Shown here: one piece after another, positions 17,352 through 25,036 of the stretch
How positions within the stretch are numbered: the stretch's first letter is position 1
Layout: the number at the start of each line of letters is the position of its first letter
Source: Clostridia bacterium
Lineage (GTDB): Bacteria > Bacillota > Sulfobacillia > RBS10-35 > JAJYVM01
Reading direction: 5' to 3'
DNA: 38,224 nucleotides
Assembly (NCBI GenBank): GCA_027314765.1
Contig: DAHVAF010000242.1
Coordinates: forward strand, 1 to 38,224
Notes under the pieces: generated by a model
Told to the model about the DNA's origin: nothing
Seen by the model: only the letters and a program-made list of their open reading frames with translations
Database searches by the model: none
Position numbers and translations under genes: made by a program

Positions 17352-19042
17352 GCCTGCCCAGCGGCTGGCAGACCAACCGCGCCCTGTACCTGCTGTTCAA
17401 CCGCTTCGCCGACCTCATCGAGATCGAGGGCGGCGAGGACAGCAAGAAGTCGTCGTCGTACCGCCGTGCCGCCATCGCCCTGCGCAACCTCGACCAGCCG
17501 GTGGACACCATGGCCGCCGAGGGCCGCCTGCGCGAAATCCCCGGCATCGGCCCCGTCCTGGCCGCGAAGATCCAGGAGTACCTGCAAACGGGCGCGATCG
17601 CGGCGCTGCAGCGTCTGGAGGACGAGGTGCCGCCCGGTGTGGTCGACCTGCTGGACCTGCCCGGGGTCGGCGCGCGCACCGCCGGCACGCTCTGGCACGC
17701 CCTGCACGTGGCCTCGCCGGCGGAGCTGGAGACCGCGATCCGGGCCGGACGGCTGCAGGACATCGGGGGCTTCGGCCCCAAGAAGGAGCAGGCCCTGCTG
17801 GCCGCGCTCGCCGGCCTGAGCAGCCCGCGGCTGATTCTCTCCGAGGCCTGGGGAATCGCGGAGGCCCTGCGCGACCGTGTGGCCGCCGTTCCCGGCACGT
17901 CGCGGGTCGAGGTGGCGGGGGAGGCCCGGCGCGGCTGCCCGCTGTCGGCCGCGGTGACGCTGGTGGCGGCGGGTGCGGGGCCGGCCATCGCGGCGGCGCT
18001 CTCCGGGCTCGCGATCTGGGCGCGCGATGGCGCGCCCAAGCCCGTGGCGTCCGCGGTCACGGCCACGCTGGAGGCCGGGGTGCCGCTGCGCATCGTGCTC
18101 AGCCCGCCGCTGGCCTTCGGCACGGCCATGTGCCTGGCGACCGGCAGCCCGGCCCACCTCGCGGCGCTCGCCGACCTGCCGGCCGCCGCGGACGAGGAGG
18201 CCGTCTACGGCGCCCTGGGCCTGCCCTGGATCGCCCCCGAGCTGCGCGAGGGCACGGGAGAGGTCGGGGCCGCGCGGGCGGGCACGCTGCCGCGGCTGCT
18301 GCGCGAAGGTGACATCAAGGGCGACCTGCACACCCACACCCGGTGGTCGGACGGCTCCGCCTCGGTGGCGGAGATGGCCGCCGCCGCGGCGGCGCGGGGC
18401 GACCGCTACCTGGCGATCACGGACCACTCGCGGGCGCTGGTGATCGCCCACGGGCTCGGTCCGGAGGAGATCCGCCGCCAGCGGCGCGAGATCGACGACG
18501 TGCGCGCGAGCACGGGCATGACCCTGCTGCAGGGCTGCGAGGTTGAGGTGCTGGCCGACGGGCGCCTCGATCTGGACGACGAAAGCCTGCACAGCCTGGA
18601 CTTCGTGATCGCATCGCTTCACAGCCGCTTCGGCCAGGACGGGCCGACGATCACGGAGCGGGCGCTGCGGGCCGTCCGCCACCCGCTGGTCGACATGGTC
18701 GGCCACCCGAGCGGCCGCCGGCTGCCGGAGCGGCCGGAGTATCCCATCGACCTGGAGCGGCTGATCGACGCGGCGGCGGAGTGTGGCAAGGCCCTGGAGG
18801 TCAACGGCTCGCCGGAGCGGTGCGACCTCGACGGGGCGTGGGCGCGGCGGGCGGCGGCCAGGGGCGTGGCGATCTCCGTGGACAGCGACGCTCACGGCTT
18901 GGGCGGCCTTGCCTTCCGGCGCTTCGGGGTGATGACGGCGCGGCGCGGCTGGCTGCAGCCGGAGCAGGCGTTGAACACGCGGGAGCCTTCAGACCTTCTC
19001 GCCTGGCTGCGCAGCCGGCGGGGTCGCCTGGGGCATAAATGA
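17348..19042 (+). CDS. polX: PolX-type protein: degenerate polymerase X domain plus intact PHP nuclease domain
   Basis: A 564-residue protein with the bacterial PolX layout. It has an N-terminal 8-kDa-like domain; helix-hairpin-helix motifs at IPGIGP, LPGVGART and IGGFGPKKE; a palm-like region (about 180-320); and a C-terminal PHP phosphoesterase (about 326-564). The PHP metal ligands are all present: DLHTHTRWSDG, ITDHS, GCEVEVLADG, SLHSRF, GHPSG and DSDAHG. In the palm, however, the usual AGSxRR...GDIDLL reads AGEARRG...SAAVTLV (about 189-207), and the third acidic site (VDLR) reads VPLR (about 246). All three metal-binding aspartates are therefore missing. It should be unable to polymerise, but may work as a 3'-5' exonuclease or AP-site phosphoesterase in repair. 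It starts with GTG overlapping zapA by 4 bases. Confidence 0.9.
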   Translation: MSLPSGWQTNRALYLLFNRFADLIEIEGGEDSKKSSSYRRAAIALRNLDQPVDTMAAEGRLREIPGIGPVLAAKIQEYLQTGAIAALQRLEDEVPPGVVDLLDLPGVGARTAGTLWHALHVASPAELETAIRAGRLQDIGGFGPKKEQALLAALAGLSSPRLILSEAWGIAEALRDRVAAVPGTSRVEVAGEARRGCPLSAAVTLVAAGAGPAIAAALSGLAIWARDGAPKPVASAVTATLEAGVPLRIVLSPPLAFGTAMCLATGSPAHLAALADLPAAADEEAVYGALGLPWIAPELREGTGEVGAARAGTLPRLLREGDIKGDLHTHTRWSDGSASVAEMAAAAAARGDRYLAITDHSRALVIAHGLGPEEIRRQRREIDDVRASTGMTLLQGCEVEVLADGRLDLDDESLHSLDFVIASLHSRFGQDGPTITERALRAVRHPLVDMVGHPSGRRLPERPEYPIDLERLIDAAAECGKALEVNGSPERCDLDGAWARRAAARGVAISVDSDAHGLGGLAFRRFGVMTARRGWLQPEQALNTREPSDLLAWLRSRRGRLGHK

Positions 19043-19043
19043 A

Positions 19044-19069
19044 GGCCACGCCGCGCAGGCGGCGTGGCC
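19044..19069. terminator. Bidirectional hairpin between polX and the RRM gene
   Basis: A perfect 10-bp stem, GGCCACGCCG (19044-19053) against CGGCGTGGCC (19060-19069) with a 6-base loop, lies two bases after the polX stop and 18 bases beyond the end of the convergent RRM gene. It has no U-tract on either side, so it may work as a shared weak terminator or an mRNA 3'-end protector. Confidence 0.55.
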
Positions 19070-19086
19070 ACCAAAGCCTCGCTCGG

Positions 19087-19398
19087 TTAGCGCCGGAAGC
19101 TGCGGTCCTCGCGCGGGCGGGCCTCGCTGACCGTGATGTCGCGGCCGCCCACCTGCGTTCCGTTCAGCGCGTCGATCACGGCCTGCGCGCTGTCCACGGG
19201 CACCTCGACAAAGCCGAACCCCCGCGAGCGACCGGTCTCGCGGTCCGTGGCGACCCGCGCCGCCAGTACCTCCGCGTACTGTGAGAAGACTTGGGTCAGC
19301 TCATCCGGCGTGATGCTCCAAGGCAGGTTGCCGACGAAGAGGGTCTTGGTCAACGGTCCGGTCTCCTCCGCTCGGGTCCGTCTAGGCTTGGAGGTCAT
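19087..19398 (-). CDS. RRM-domain RNA-binding protein
   Basis: A protein of 103 residues consisting of one RNA recognition motif. RNP2 is KTLFVGNLPW and RNP1 is RSRGFGFVEV, each with the aromatic residues that stack on RNA bases; the stretch DELTQVFSQYAEVLAARVATD lies between them. A basic N-terminal tail (KPRRTRAEE) and a charged C-terminus (RPREDRSFRR) flank the domain. It resembles the small single-RRM proteins of cyanobacteria and scattered other bacteria, which are often cold- or stress-induced. ATG 19398 gives this compact form; the longer open frame upstream covers the promoter. The gene is monocistronic and converges on polX. Confidence 0.9.
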   Translation of the reverse strand: MTSKPRRTRAEETGPLTKTLFVGNLPWSITPDELTQVFSQYAEVLAARVATDRETGRSRGFGFVEVPVDSAQAVIDALNGTQVGGRDITVSEARPREDRSFRR

Positions 19399-19421
19399 CG
19401 AGGCCCCGTAAACCCGCGCGG

Positions 19422-19451
19422 AGCGTACCACGCCGCCGCTTGGCCCGGCAA
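19422..19451 (-). promoter_or_regulatory. Predicted promoter of the RRM gene
   Basis: On the minus strand, TTGCCG (19451-19446), an 18-base spacer and an extended -10 TGGTACGCT with hexamer TACGCT (19427-19422) place a start near 19415, about 17 bases before the ATG. The rest of the gap to 19637 shows no gene, hairpin or repeat that I can support. Confidence 0.5.
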
Positions 19452-19637
19452 GCGGATCAACGCGAAAAACCGCAGAATCTGTCGACCAGAATCGACGGGT
19501 GCGGACGGCCCCGGGCTTCCGCATCGTGTAATCGCGCGGCGCCATGTGCCATGCGGACTGCGGCGAATTGCGGCGCAGCGCAGGTAAGGCCACTCGGGCC
19601 GAGGGGAGATGGTGAGAAGTGCCAGTTCCAGCCGGCG

Positions 19638-20513
19638 TCAGGCGCGTGTCGGTTTCTGTTGGGGGCGGCGCGTCCAGCGGGCGCGGGCCAGGCGGCGGCA
19701 GGACTCCCAGAGGTTGCCGACGAGCAGGCCGCCCGGAAGGAACCAGAGGGCGTTGAGGCCGAGGAAGGCGGCGCAGCTGCCGGCCGCCACGACGAGGGCG
19801 TACAGGTACTGGTGGCGCGCCTGGGCGGGGGAGGACGGCGGGTCGGTGAGCATGATGGTGGCGAAGAAGAGCAGCATCTGGATGTCGGGGGCGCGGAAGA
19901 TCTCGGCCACCTGGGCGGCGTCGCCGCGGAAGGCCGCGACGGTGTAGACGAGCAGGCTGGCGCCGAGGAAGGTGAGCGCCATGGGGAGCTTACCCACCTT
20001 CGAGGCGACGTAGAGGCCGACGGCGGCGAGGCCCAGGAACCACACGGGGGAGAGGTCGGGCAGGGCGCCCCACCAGCTCTGCTCGCTGTGAAACAGCAGG
20101 GCCGAGGCGACCAGGCCGAAGGCGGCCGGGTTGAAGACGTTGCTCCAACGGGTGCGCAGTGCGTACTTCGAGAGGATCGCCACCACAGCCGTCAGAGCCG
20201 GGATGATCCACGGCTGGCGGGGCGCGAGGATCATGCCGACGATGACGCCGGTGAGAAGGCCCCCGTCGGGGAAGGCCCAGCGGTCGTGCGCCACCCAGCC
20301 CATGACCCAGTCGGCGGCCACAGCCGTCACGGCCGCGATCACGACGGTGGCGAAGGCGGCGCTGCCGTCCCTGACCACGGAGGCCGTGATGGCCAGCAGC
20401 AGGAGGCCGATGAGCGCGATCCCCTTGGGCGCGCGGACGAAGCTGGCGAGGCGCCGGGCCGGCGAGCCCGGGCGCGCGCGGCGGGTTGGGCGCTCCTCGG
20501 TGGAGAGGGTCAC
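19638..20513 (-). CDS. NqrB/RnfD-like membrane electron-transfer protein
   Basis: An integral membrane protein of 291 residues in the RnfD/NqrB/UnaL family. Hydrophobic segments include GIALIGLLLLAITASV, FATVVIAAVTAVAADWVMGW, LTGVIVGMILAP, WIIPALTAVVAIL and MLLFFATIMLTDPPSSP. The last block corresponds to the conserved TDP-x-(S/T)-P region at the membrane face, and NVFNPAAFGLV fits the family. Members pass electrons across the membrane to extracytosolic flavins. The gene starts with GTG at 20513, overlapping the apbE stop (GTGA), and ends the three-gene flavin module. The other Rnf or Nqr subunits are not in this window, so it is probably a stand-alone membrane component; its electron donor is not identified. 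Confidence 0.82.
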   Translation of the reverse strand: MTLSTEERPTRRARPGSPARRLASFVRAPKGIALIGLLLLAITASVVRDGSAAFATVVIAAVTAVAADWVMGWVAHDRWAFPDGGLLTGVIVGMILAPRQPWIIPALTAVVAILSKYALRTRWSNVFNPAAFGLVASALLFHSEQSWWGALPDLSPVWFLGLAAVGLYVASKVGKLPMALTFLGASLLVYTVAAFRGDAAQVAEIFRAPDIQMLLFFATIMLTDPPSSPAQARHQYLYALVVAAGSCAAFLGLNALWFLPGGLLVGNLWESCRRLARARWTRRPQQKPTRA

Positions 20514-22147
20514 GATACCCGCCGCCTCCTCAGGCCGGGAGTGGTATGGATCTGCAGGTCGGCGCCGACGATGAGGCCGTCCGCCCGCTGGCGCCGCAGC
20601 CAGCGCAGCCCGGCGGTGGGGCCCAGGACGAACGCCGCCGTGGCCAGGGCGTCCGCCAGCATCGCCGAGGGCGCCAGCACCGTGCAGGCCGTGGCGGCTT
20701 CGGCGGAGCGGGCGCCCCGCGGATCGAGGATGTGGTGGCCGCCGTCGGCGGTTGGGCGGGCATAGTCCCCCGAGGTGCAGACCGCGGCCCCGGAGACCGC
20801 AAGCACGGCGCAGTAGGCGTCGTGAGCGCGGGGGTGGCGGATTCCCACCCGCCACGGCTGGCCGTCGGCGTTGCGGCCGGCGGCGAAGAGGTCGCCACCG
20901 GCCTCGACCAGGAAGTCGGGGTGGGCGGCCGCCAACTCGCGCGCGGCCAGGTCGATCGCCATGCCCTTGGCGACGGCGCCCAGGTCGAGCAGAAGCGGGC
21001 GGCGCAGGGTGACGGCGGACGCCTGGCGGTCAAGCGCGATGTCGCGCCAGGTCGGGTCCGGGGCTGGGGAGGAGGAGGCGGGGAGCGCCTGCTCTCCAGC
21101 CAGGACCTGCGCCACGAGGAGCTGGGCCGCCATGGCGACGGTCTCATCGCCCGAATCGGCACCGGATGTCGCGGCGCGTCGTTCAGCCGCGTGCGGCCGT
21201 TCGCTGCCGGGCGCCCGCCAGGGCTCGGCGCGGCCCGTCCGGTAGTTGCGGACCAGGCCACGCGCCTGCTGACGCGCGCCGATCGTGGGGTCGAAGGCGC
21301 CGCCGCTCCGCTCGGCCACGGCGCACGCGAAGGCCACGGCCTCGAAGAGGAGCGGGCTGACGGACACCGGCTCGCCGGGCGGGCGGTCGGCCAGCCGGCG
21401 CAACTCACTTGTGGGGTCGAAGCGGCTGCACCGCGCCTCGACCTCGGCGAACCAGGCGAAGGCCCGGTCCGCGGCGGCGGCGCAGCCCGGGTGGCCGGAC
21501 GGCGCCACGATGGCGATGGTCACAGGCGTGTCCATGTAGGCGCGGGTCGTGCGGAAGAGCTCGGGCCCGGTGGGCGCACCGCGATCGGCAGGGTCGCCTT
21601 TCGGGTCTGCAGGCTCAGTCCCTGCGGTGACCGGCGACTGCGCGCGGCTGCTGCGGGGGAGGGCATGCTGTCGTGCGCCCCCGTCCGCAGCGGGTGCGTC
21701 AGGCCCGGACGGACCATCGCCAGGGGTGGCGCGAATCGGCCCGCCCCCGTCTCCAGGCATGGTGCGGGGCCCTGCGCCCCTATCGTCAAGGCCAGTGCAG
21801 GTCCCTGCCGGACTGTCGTCCGGGATCACGCGCGGCCGGGCGCCTCCGTGGCCAAGGACGGCGTGGGCTCCTGGCCGATCGTCGCCCGGGATGGCACGCG
21901 CCCGCGCGCTCGCGGGACCGCGGATGGCGTCAGAGGGCGCCGGGTCTTCCCGAGCGATCGCGCGAGGCCGTGCGCCCCTGTCGTCAAGGACGGCGCCAGG
22001 GCGCGCAGGGCCGTCGCCCGGGATGGCAGGCGCCCGGGCGCTCTCCTGGTCAGGGATGGCGCAGGGCTGCGTCTGCCCCAAGCCACGGCTGGGGCCAAGC
22101 CGCACCTCCCCGTCGCCACGGATGGCGCCAGGCCCCTGCGGACGCAT
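20510..22147 (-). CDS. apbE: ApbE-like FAD:protein FMN transferase with long repeat N-terminus
   Basis: The C-terminal 350 residues (about 196-545) are an ApbE domain, which moves FMN from FAD onto a threonine of target proteins. Family blocks are RTTRAYMDTPVTIAI, the EARCSRFDPTSELRRL segment, GGAFDPTIG, LLLDLGAVAKGMAIDLA, FLVEAGGDLFAAG, and the metal-site stretch ADALATAAFVLG. In front lie 195 residues unlike any ApbE: seventeen 11-residue repeats, rich in Pro, Gly, Ala, Asp and Arg. The ATG at 22147 shares a base with the stop of the FMN-binding gene (TGATG), which argues that the repeats are translated. No signal peptide or lipobox is seen, although many ApbE proteins are exported. Its obvious substrate is the upstream FMN-binding protein. 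Confidence 0.87.
   Translation of the reverse strand: MRPQGPGAIRGDGEVRLGPSRGLGQTQPCAIPDQESARAPAIPGDGPARPGAVLDDRGARPRAIAREDPAPSDAIRGPASARARAIPGDDRPGAHAVLGHGGARPRVIPDDSPAGTCTGLDDRGAGPRTMPGDGGGPIRATPGDGPSGPDAPAADGGARQHALPRSSRAQSPVTAGTEPADPKGDPADRGAPTGPELFRTTRAYMDTPVTIAIVAPSGHPGCAAAADRAFAWFAEVEARCSRFDPTSELRRLADRPPGEPVSVSPLLFEAVAFACAVAERSGGAFDPTIGARQQARGLVRNYRTGRAEPWRAPGSERPHAAERRAATSGADSGDETVAMAAQLLVAQVLAGEQALPASSSPAPDPTWRDIALDRQASAVTLRRPLLLDLGAVAKGMAIDLAARELAAAHPDFLVEAGGDLFAAGRNADGQPWRVGIRHPRAHDAYCAVLAVSGAAVCTSGDYARPTADGGHHILDPRGARSAEAATACTVLAPSAMLADALATAAFVLGPTAGLRWLRRQRADGLIVGADLQIHTTPGLRRRRVS
21563..22123 (-). repeat. 33-bp coding repeats in apbE (17 units of 11 residues)
   Basis: Translated on the minus strand, residues 9-195 of the ApbE-like protein divide into 17 successive units of exactly 11 residues, for example IPGDGPARPGA, VLDDRGARPRA, IPGDDRPGAHA, VLGHGGARPRV, MPGDGGGPIRA and TPGDGPSGPDA. 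A hydrophobic residue comes first, often then Pro, an acidic residue near position 4, and P-x-A near the end. The period of 33 bases never slips, although the units have diverged widely, so the array is old and the frame has been kept. Confidence 0.8.
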
Positions 22148-23016
22148 CAGCCCTTCGCCGCCTGCGCCGCGCCCAGCGCCTGCTGCACTGCGCCCAGGAA
22201 GGCCAGGCTGCTGTCCGTAGCGCCGGAAACGGTGTCGACCTGAAGGCTCTGGGCCGCAAGGACCTCGCCCGGCATCGGCGATACGTCCGCGCAGGGATAG
22301 TGGGTCGTACAGCCCGTAACTACTATGGACGTCATCTTCCCGCCCTTGACGGTCAGCGCGACGGAGACCGAGCCGTGACGGCTCCAGCCGGTGCCGGAGT
22401 ATACACCGTCCTTATACGGACTCGATGCGGCGGCCGCCGCCGCGGCCGGCTGACCCTGCGACGACGGGTTGGTCGCCGGGCTGGTCGTCGCGCCGGCGGC
22501 CTGGCCTTGTCCCTGGGCCTGCGCGCCCGCGCCCGGAGCTGCCTGCTGCCCTGACGCCGGATTCGATCCCGGCGGGCACTGCGTCTGTGTCTGCGCCCGT
22601 GTCGCGGGGAAATAGCCGGCGGACCGCCCACCCTCCTGCTCCCGGTAACGGCCCCGGCGCCCGTCATCGTCGCCACGGCCCTCGCCGTCGCGATAGGTGG
22701 CCACGGGCGGCGGGATCACGATGGCGGAGGTGCCCGACGCTGTGCAATTCGCCGCGCCGGATACGCCGGACACCCCGGGATTGCTTGCAGCGCTTGCGCC
22801 ACCGCCCGTGGCCGCGCCGCCGGCTGTCGCCGGGGCGCCGGTCCCGCTCGTGGCGCCTGTCGCCGCGCTCGGGGACAGCTGGGCGGGCGAGGTCTGCCAC
22901 AGGTCGGCCGCCGCCTGGGTCCGCGCGTAGCCGGCGACGTACACGGCGAAGATCGCGGCCCCGCTGAGGACCATCAGCGTTTTCGACGGCCGGCGCCCTC
23001 CTGCCTGAGTGCCCAC
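22147..23016 (-). CDS. Membrane-anchored FMN-binding domain protein
   Basis: A protein of 289 residues with one N-terminal membrane helix (LMVLSGAAIFAVYVAGYA, about 14-31), a long low-complexity linker rich in Ala, Gly, Ser and Gln (about 40-200), and a C-terminal FMN-binding domain (about 203-289) of the RnfG/NqrC type. The domain begins YKDGVYSGTG and contains VDTVSGATDSS; the Thr of SGAT is the residue that ApbE flavinylates in this family. Two cysteines (GCTTHYPC) precede it. The domain should lie outside the membrane and carry electrons by bound FMN. GTG 23016 has GGGGAGG upstream. It is the first gene of the FMN-protein/apbE/NqrB-like operon and overlaps apbE by one base. Confidence 0.87.
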   Translation of the reverse strand: MGTQAGGRRPSKTLMVLSGAAIFAVYVAGYARTQAAADLWQTSPAQLSPSAATGATSGTGAPATAGGAATGGGASAASNPGVSGVSGAANCTASGTSAIVIPPPVATYRDGEGRGDDDGRRGRYREQEGGRSAGYFPATRAQTQTQCPPGSNPASGQQAAPGAGAQAQGQGQAAGATTSPATNPSSQGQPAAAAAAASSPYKDGVYSGTGWSRHGSVSVALTVKGGKMTSIVVTGCTTHYPCADVSPMPGEVLAAQSLQVDTVSGATDSSLAFLGAVQQALGAAQAAKG

Positions 23017-23155
23017 GTCGTCCCAGAACCTCCCCAGCGCAGCCTACCCCGGCGCGCTTGGAATCGGCTGAGGCAAGCGCCCGACGCTGCGCCAACGCGC
23101 GGAGAGTCGGACGCTCAGGATCAATTGTCGGCGACGCTGATCAGAATTCGATGAA

Positions 23156-23175
23156 GCCCCCGCAGGGGTGGGGGC
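23156..23175 (-). terminator. Weak hairpin after the deacetylase gene
   Basis: GCCCCC (23156-23161) and GGGGGC (23170-23175) can form a 6-bp stem 14 bases beyond the deacetylase stop, followed on the minus strand by only TTC. It may separate the deacetylase from the flavin operon. The rest of 23017-23189 shows no convincing promoter or gene. Confidence 0.3.
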
Positions 23176-23189
23176 CGCGGGTCAGGGGC

Positions 23190-24182
23190 TCAGCGCGGGG
23201 TGCCGGCCCACGGGTTGGCGGAGAGCAGATCGCTGACGCTGAGGATCCGCAGTCCCTTGTCGCGAATGGCGCGGATCATGGCGGGCAGCGCCTGGACGGT
23301 CACCGCCGTCGGGTGCATCAGCACGATGTCGCCAGCTTGGGCCCGGCCGGCCGTCCGCTCCAGCAACCTGTAGACGGGAGGGTTCTGCCAGTCGATGGTG
23401 TCTCGCGACCACAGGACAAGGGTGTGTCCTGTCGCGGCCACGGCGGCCAGCACGGCCGCGTTGAAGTCGCCCTTGTGCGGCGAGAAGAGCACCGGCCTTC
23501 GGCCGGTCAGCGCCTCGATCGCCGCATCGGCGCGCCGGATGGAGCCCTCGGCGGCCGCCTCGCCGATGCCGGCCCAGCTGTGGTCGGTGTACCCGTGGTT
23601 GCAGAAGTCGAAGCCGTCGGCGGCCATCTGCCGGACCAGGTCGCCGTGGCTCTGCGCCCAGGACCCCACGAGGCAGAAGGTCGCCGGCGCCTGGGCGGCG
23701 TGCAGCTCGCTCAGCAGGCTCGGGACGTACGGATCCCCCCAGGCGATGTTGATGAGGAACGCGACGGCCTGCTTGCCCGGGTTGCCCCTGTAGACCGGGC
23801 CTGACGGCAGGTCGGCCAGCTGGCGGGCCGCCGGCACCAGGCCCAGCACGGGCGCCACCCCGGTTCCGGCCGGGGCCGACAGCACGCGGTCGACCGTCGC
23901 CCCCACATCCACCGTGATGCCGTCCAGACCCGGCAGAAGGCCCTGAGTATCGGGGTCGACGCGGGCGTCCACAGGCGCCGTGACCGGATTCGCCGCGGCG
24001 AGGTAGGACCGCAGGTCGGCGACGGTCCAGCCCGTCACATCGACTCCGCCCAGCGTGACGCCGCTGGCCGCGGTCGGGCCGGCGGTCCGGCCGGCCGCGG
24101 GCGCCGGCTGCGCACGAAGCCATGTCAGCGCCACGGCCAAGACCGCCGCGGCGGCCAGGGCGGCGAGCCAGCCGCGTCGCAC
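23190..24182 (-). CDS. NodB-type polysaccharide deacetylase, membrane-anchored
   Basis: A protein of 330 residues. A single N-terminal hydrophobic segment (LAALAAAAVLAVALTWL) acts as signal or anchor. Residues about 40-130 resemble the YoaR/VanW-associated module (GGVDVTGWTVADL, then GLDGITVDVGATVDRVL). The NodB homology domain (about 140-320) shows NIAWGDPYVPSLL in place of the common TFDDG motif, the metal motif NHGYTDHSW (H-x4-H-like), the FSPHKGDFN block, LWSRDTIDW and GDIVLMHPT. NIAWGD-type first motifs occur in some Bacillota deacetylases, so activity on peptidoglycan or other GlcNAc polymers outside the membrane is possible but not certain. GTG 24182 is the start. Divergent to endonuclease III. 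Confidence 0.83.
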   Translation of the reverse strand: MRRGWLAALAAAAVLAVALTWLRAQPAPAAGRTAGPTAASGVTLGGVDVTGWTVADLRSYLAAANPVTAPVDARVDPDTQGLLPGLDGITVDVGATVDRVLSAPAGTGVAPVLGLVPAARQLADLPSGPVYRGNPGKQAVAFLINIAWGDPYVPSLLSELHAAQAPATFCLVGSWAQSHGDLVRQMAADGFDFCNHGYTDHSWAGIGEAAAEGSIRRADAAIEALTGRRPVLFSPHKGDFNAAVLAAVAATGHTLVLWSRDTIDWQNPPVYRLLERTAGRAQAGDIVLMHPTAVTVQALPAMIRAIRDKGLRILSVSDLLSANPWAGTPR

Positions 24183-24301
24183 CCCGATCAGGCCCCCCGG
24201 TGAATTGCTATGCGCCGCCCGGGGAAGGCAGCCAGCGCCGGCTCCCTTCCCGTCGCGAACCCACGAGGGCCGCGCCCACGCGCTGTCGAAGGCCTTCGCC
24301 C

Positions 24302-24967
24302 ATGGCCACCGAGAAGGTCACGCTCCCGCGGGTGCCTGTCAAGAAGATCCTGGCGGCCCTCGCCGAGGCCCACCCCGATGCCCACACGGCGCTGGACTTC
24401 GAAAACCCGTTTCAGCTGCTCGTGGCGACAATGCTGTCGGCGCAGTGCACGGACAAGACGGTGAACGCCGTCACGCCGGCCCTCTTCGCCCGCTGCCCGA
24501 CGGCTGCCGCCATGGCGGCGCTGCCGGTCCCCGACCTCGGCGCCCTGATCCAGCGCTGTGGCCTCTGGCGCAGCAAGGCCCAGCACATCCACGACGCGTG
24601 CGCGATCCTGGAGACGGAGCATGGCGGCGAGGTGCCGGCCGACCACGCCGCGCTGGTCCGGCTGCCCGGCGTGGGGCGCAAGACGGCCAACGTGGTCGTG
24701 AGCAACGCCTTCGCGATCCCGGCCATCGCAGTCGACACCCACGTCTTCCGGGTGGCCAACCGCCTGGGCCTGGCCGCCGCGCGCACCCCCGAGGAGACCG
24801 AGCGCCAGCTGATGCGCCGCATCCCGCGCCGCGACTGGTCGCGCGCCCATCACTGGCTGATCTGGCACGGCCGCCAGGTCTGCATCGCCCGCAACCCGCG
24901 CTGCACCGCGTGCACCCTGCTGCCCTTCTGTCCCACGGGCCGCGCGCGCGTCCGCGCGGCCACCTGA
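24302..24967 (+). CDS. nth: Endonuclease III, base-excision repair glycosylase/AP lyase
   Basis: A bifunctional DNA glycosylase of 221 residues for oxidised pyrimidines. The helix-hairpin-helix LPGVGRKTANVV carries the catalytic Lys, and the catalytic Asp is in AVDTHVFRVANRL. The C-terminal [4Fe-4S] ligands are C-x6-C-x2-C-x5-C in CIARNPRCTACTLLPFCP. The N-terminal part, with LLVATMLSAQCTDKTVN, is the conserved lesion-recognition region. Length and residues are all normal. The ATG at 24302 gives the family start; the ribosome binding site is weak. No neighbour shares its function. Confidence 0.96.
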   Translation: MATEKVTLPRVPVKKILAALAEAHPDAHTALDFENPFQLLVATMLSAQCTDKTVNAVTPALFARCPTAAAMAALPVPDLGALIQRCGLWRSKAQHIHDACAILETEHGGEVPADHAALVRLPGVGRKTANVVVSNAFAIPAIAVDTHVFRVANRLGLAAARTPEETERQLMRRIPRRDWSRAHHWLIWHGRQVCIARNPRCTACTLLPFCPTGRARVRAAT

Positions 24968-25036
24968 CCGCGCGCCTGCCGCCGCGGAACCGGGCGGGCC
25001 CATTCGCCGTCCAACGGCACGGGAGGTTCACCAAAG

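Noticed and set aside
21563-22123. CRISPR-like periodic repeats
   Set aside because: The units are contiguous with no spacers, highly diverged and coding; no cas genes are present.
20486-22243. A 585-codon plus-strand open frame across apbE, itself repetitive (VVKDGA-like units)
   Set aside because: The repeat array reads through in several frames because its 33-base unit is a multiple of three. The minus frame is fixed by the ApbE domain and the TGATG overlap with the upstream gene.
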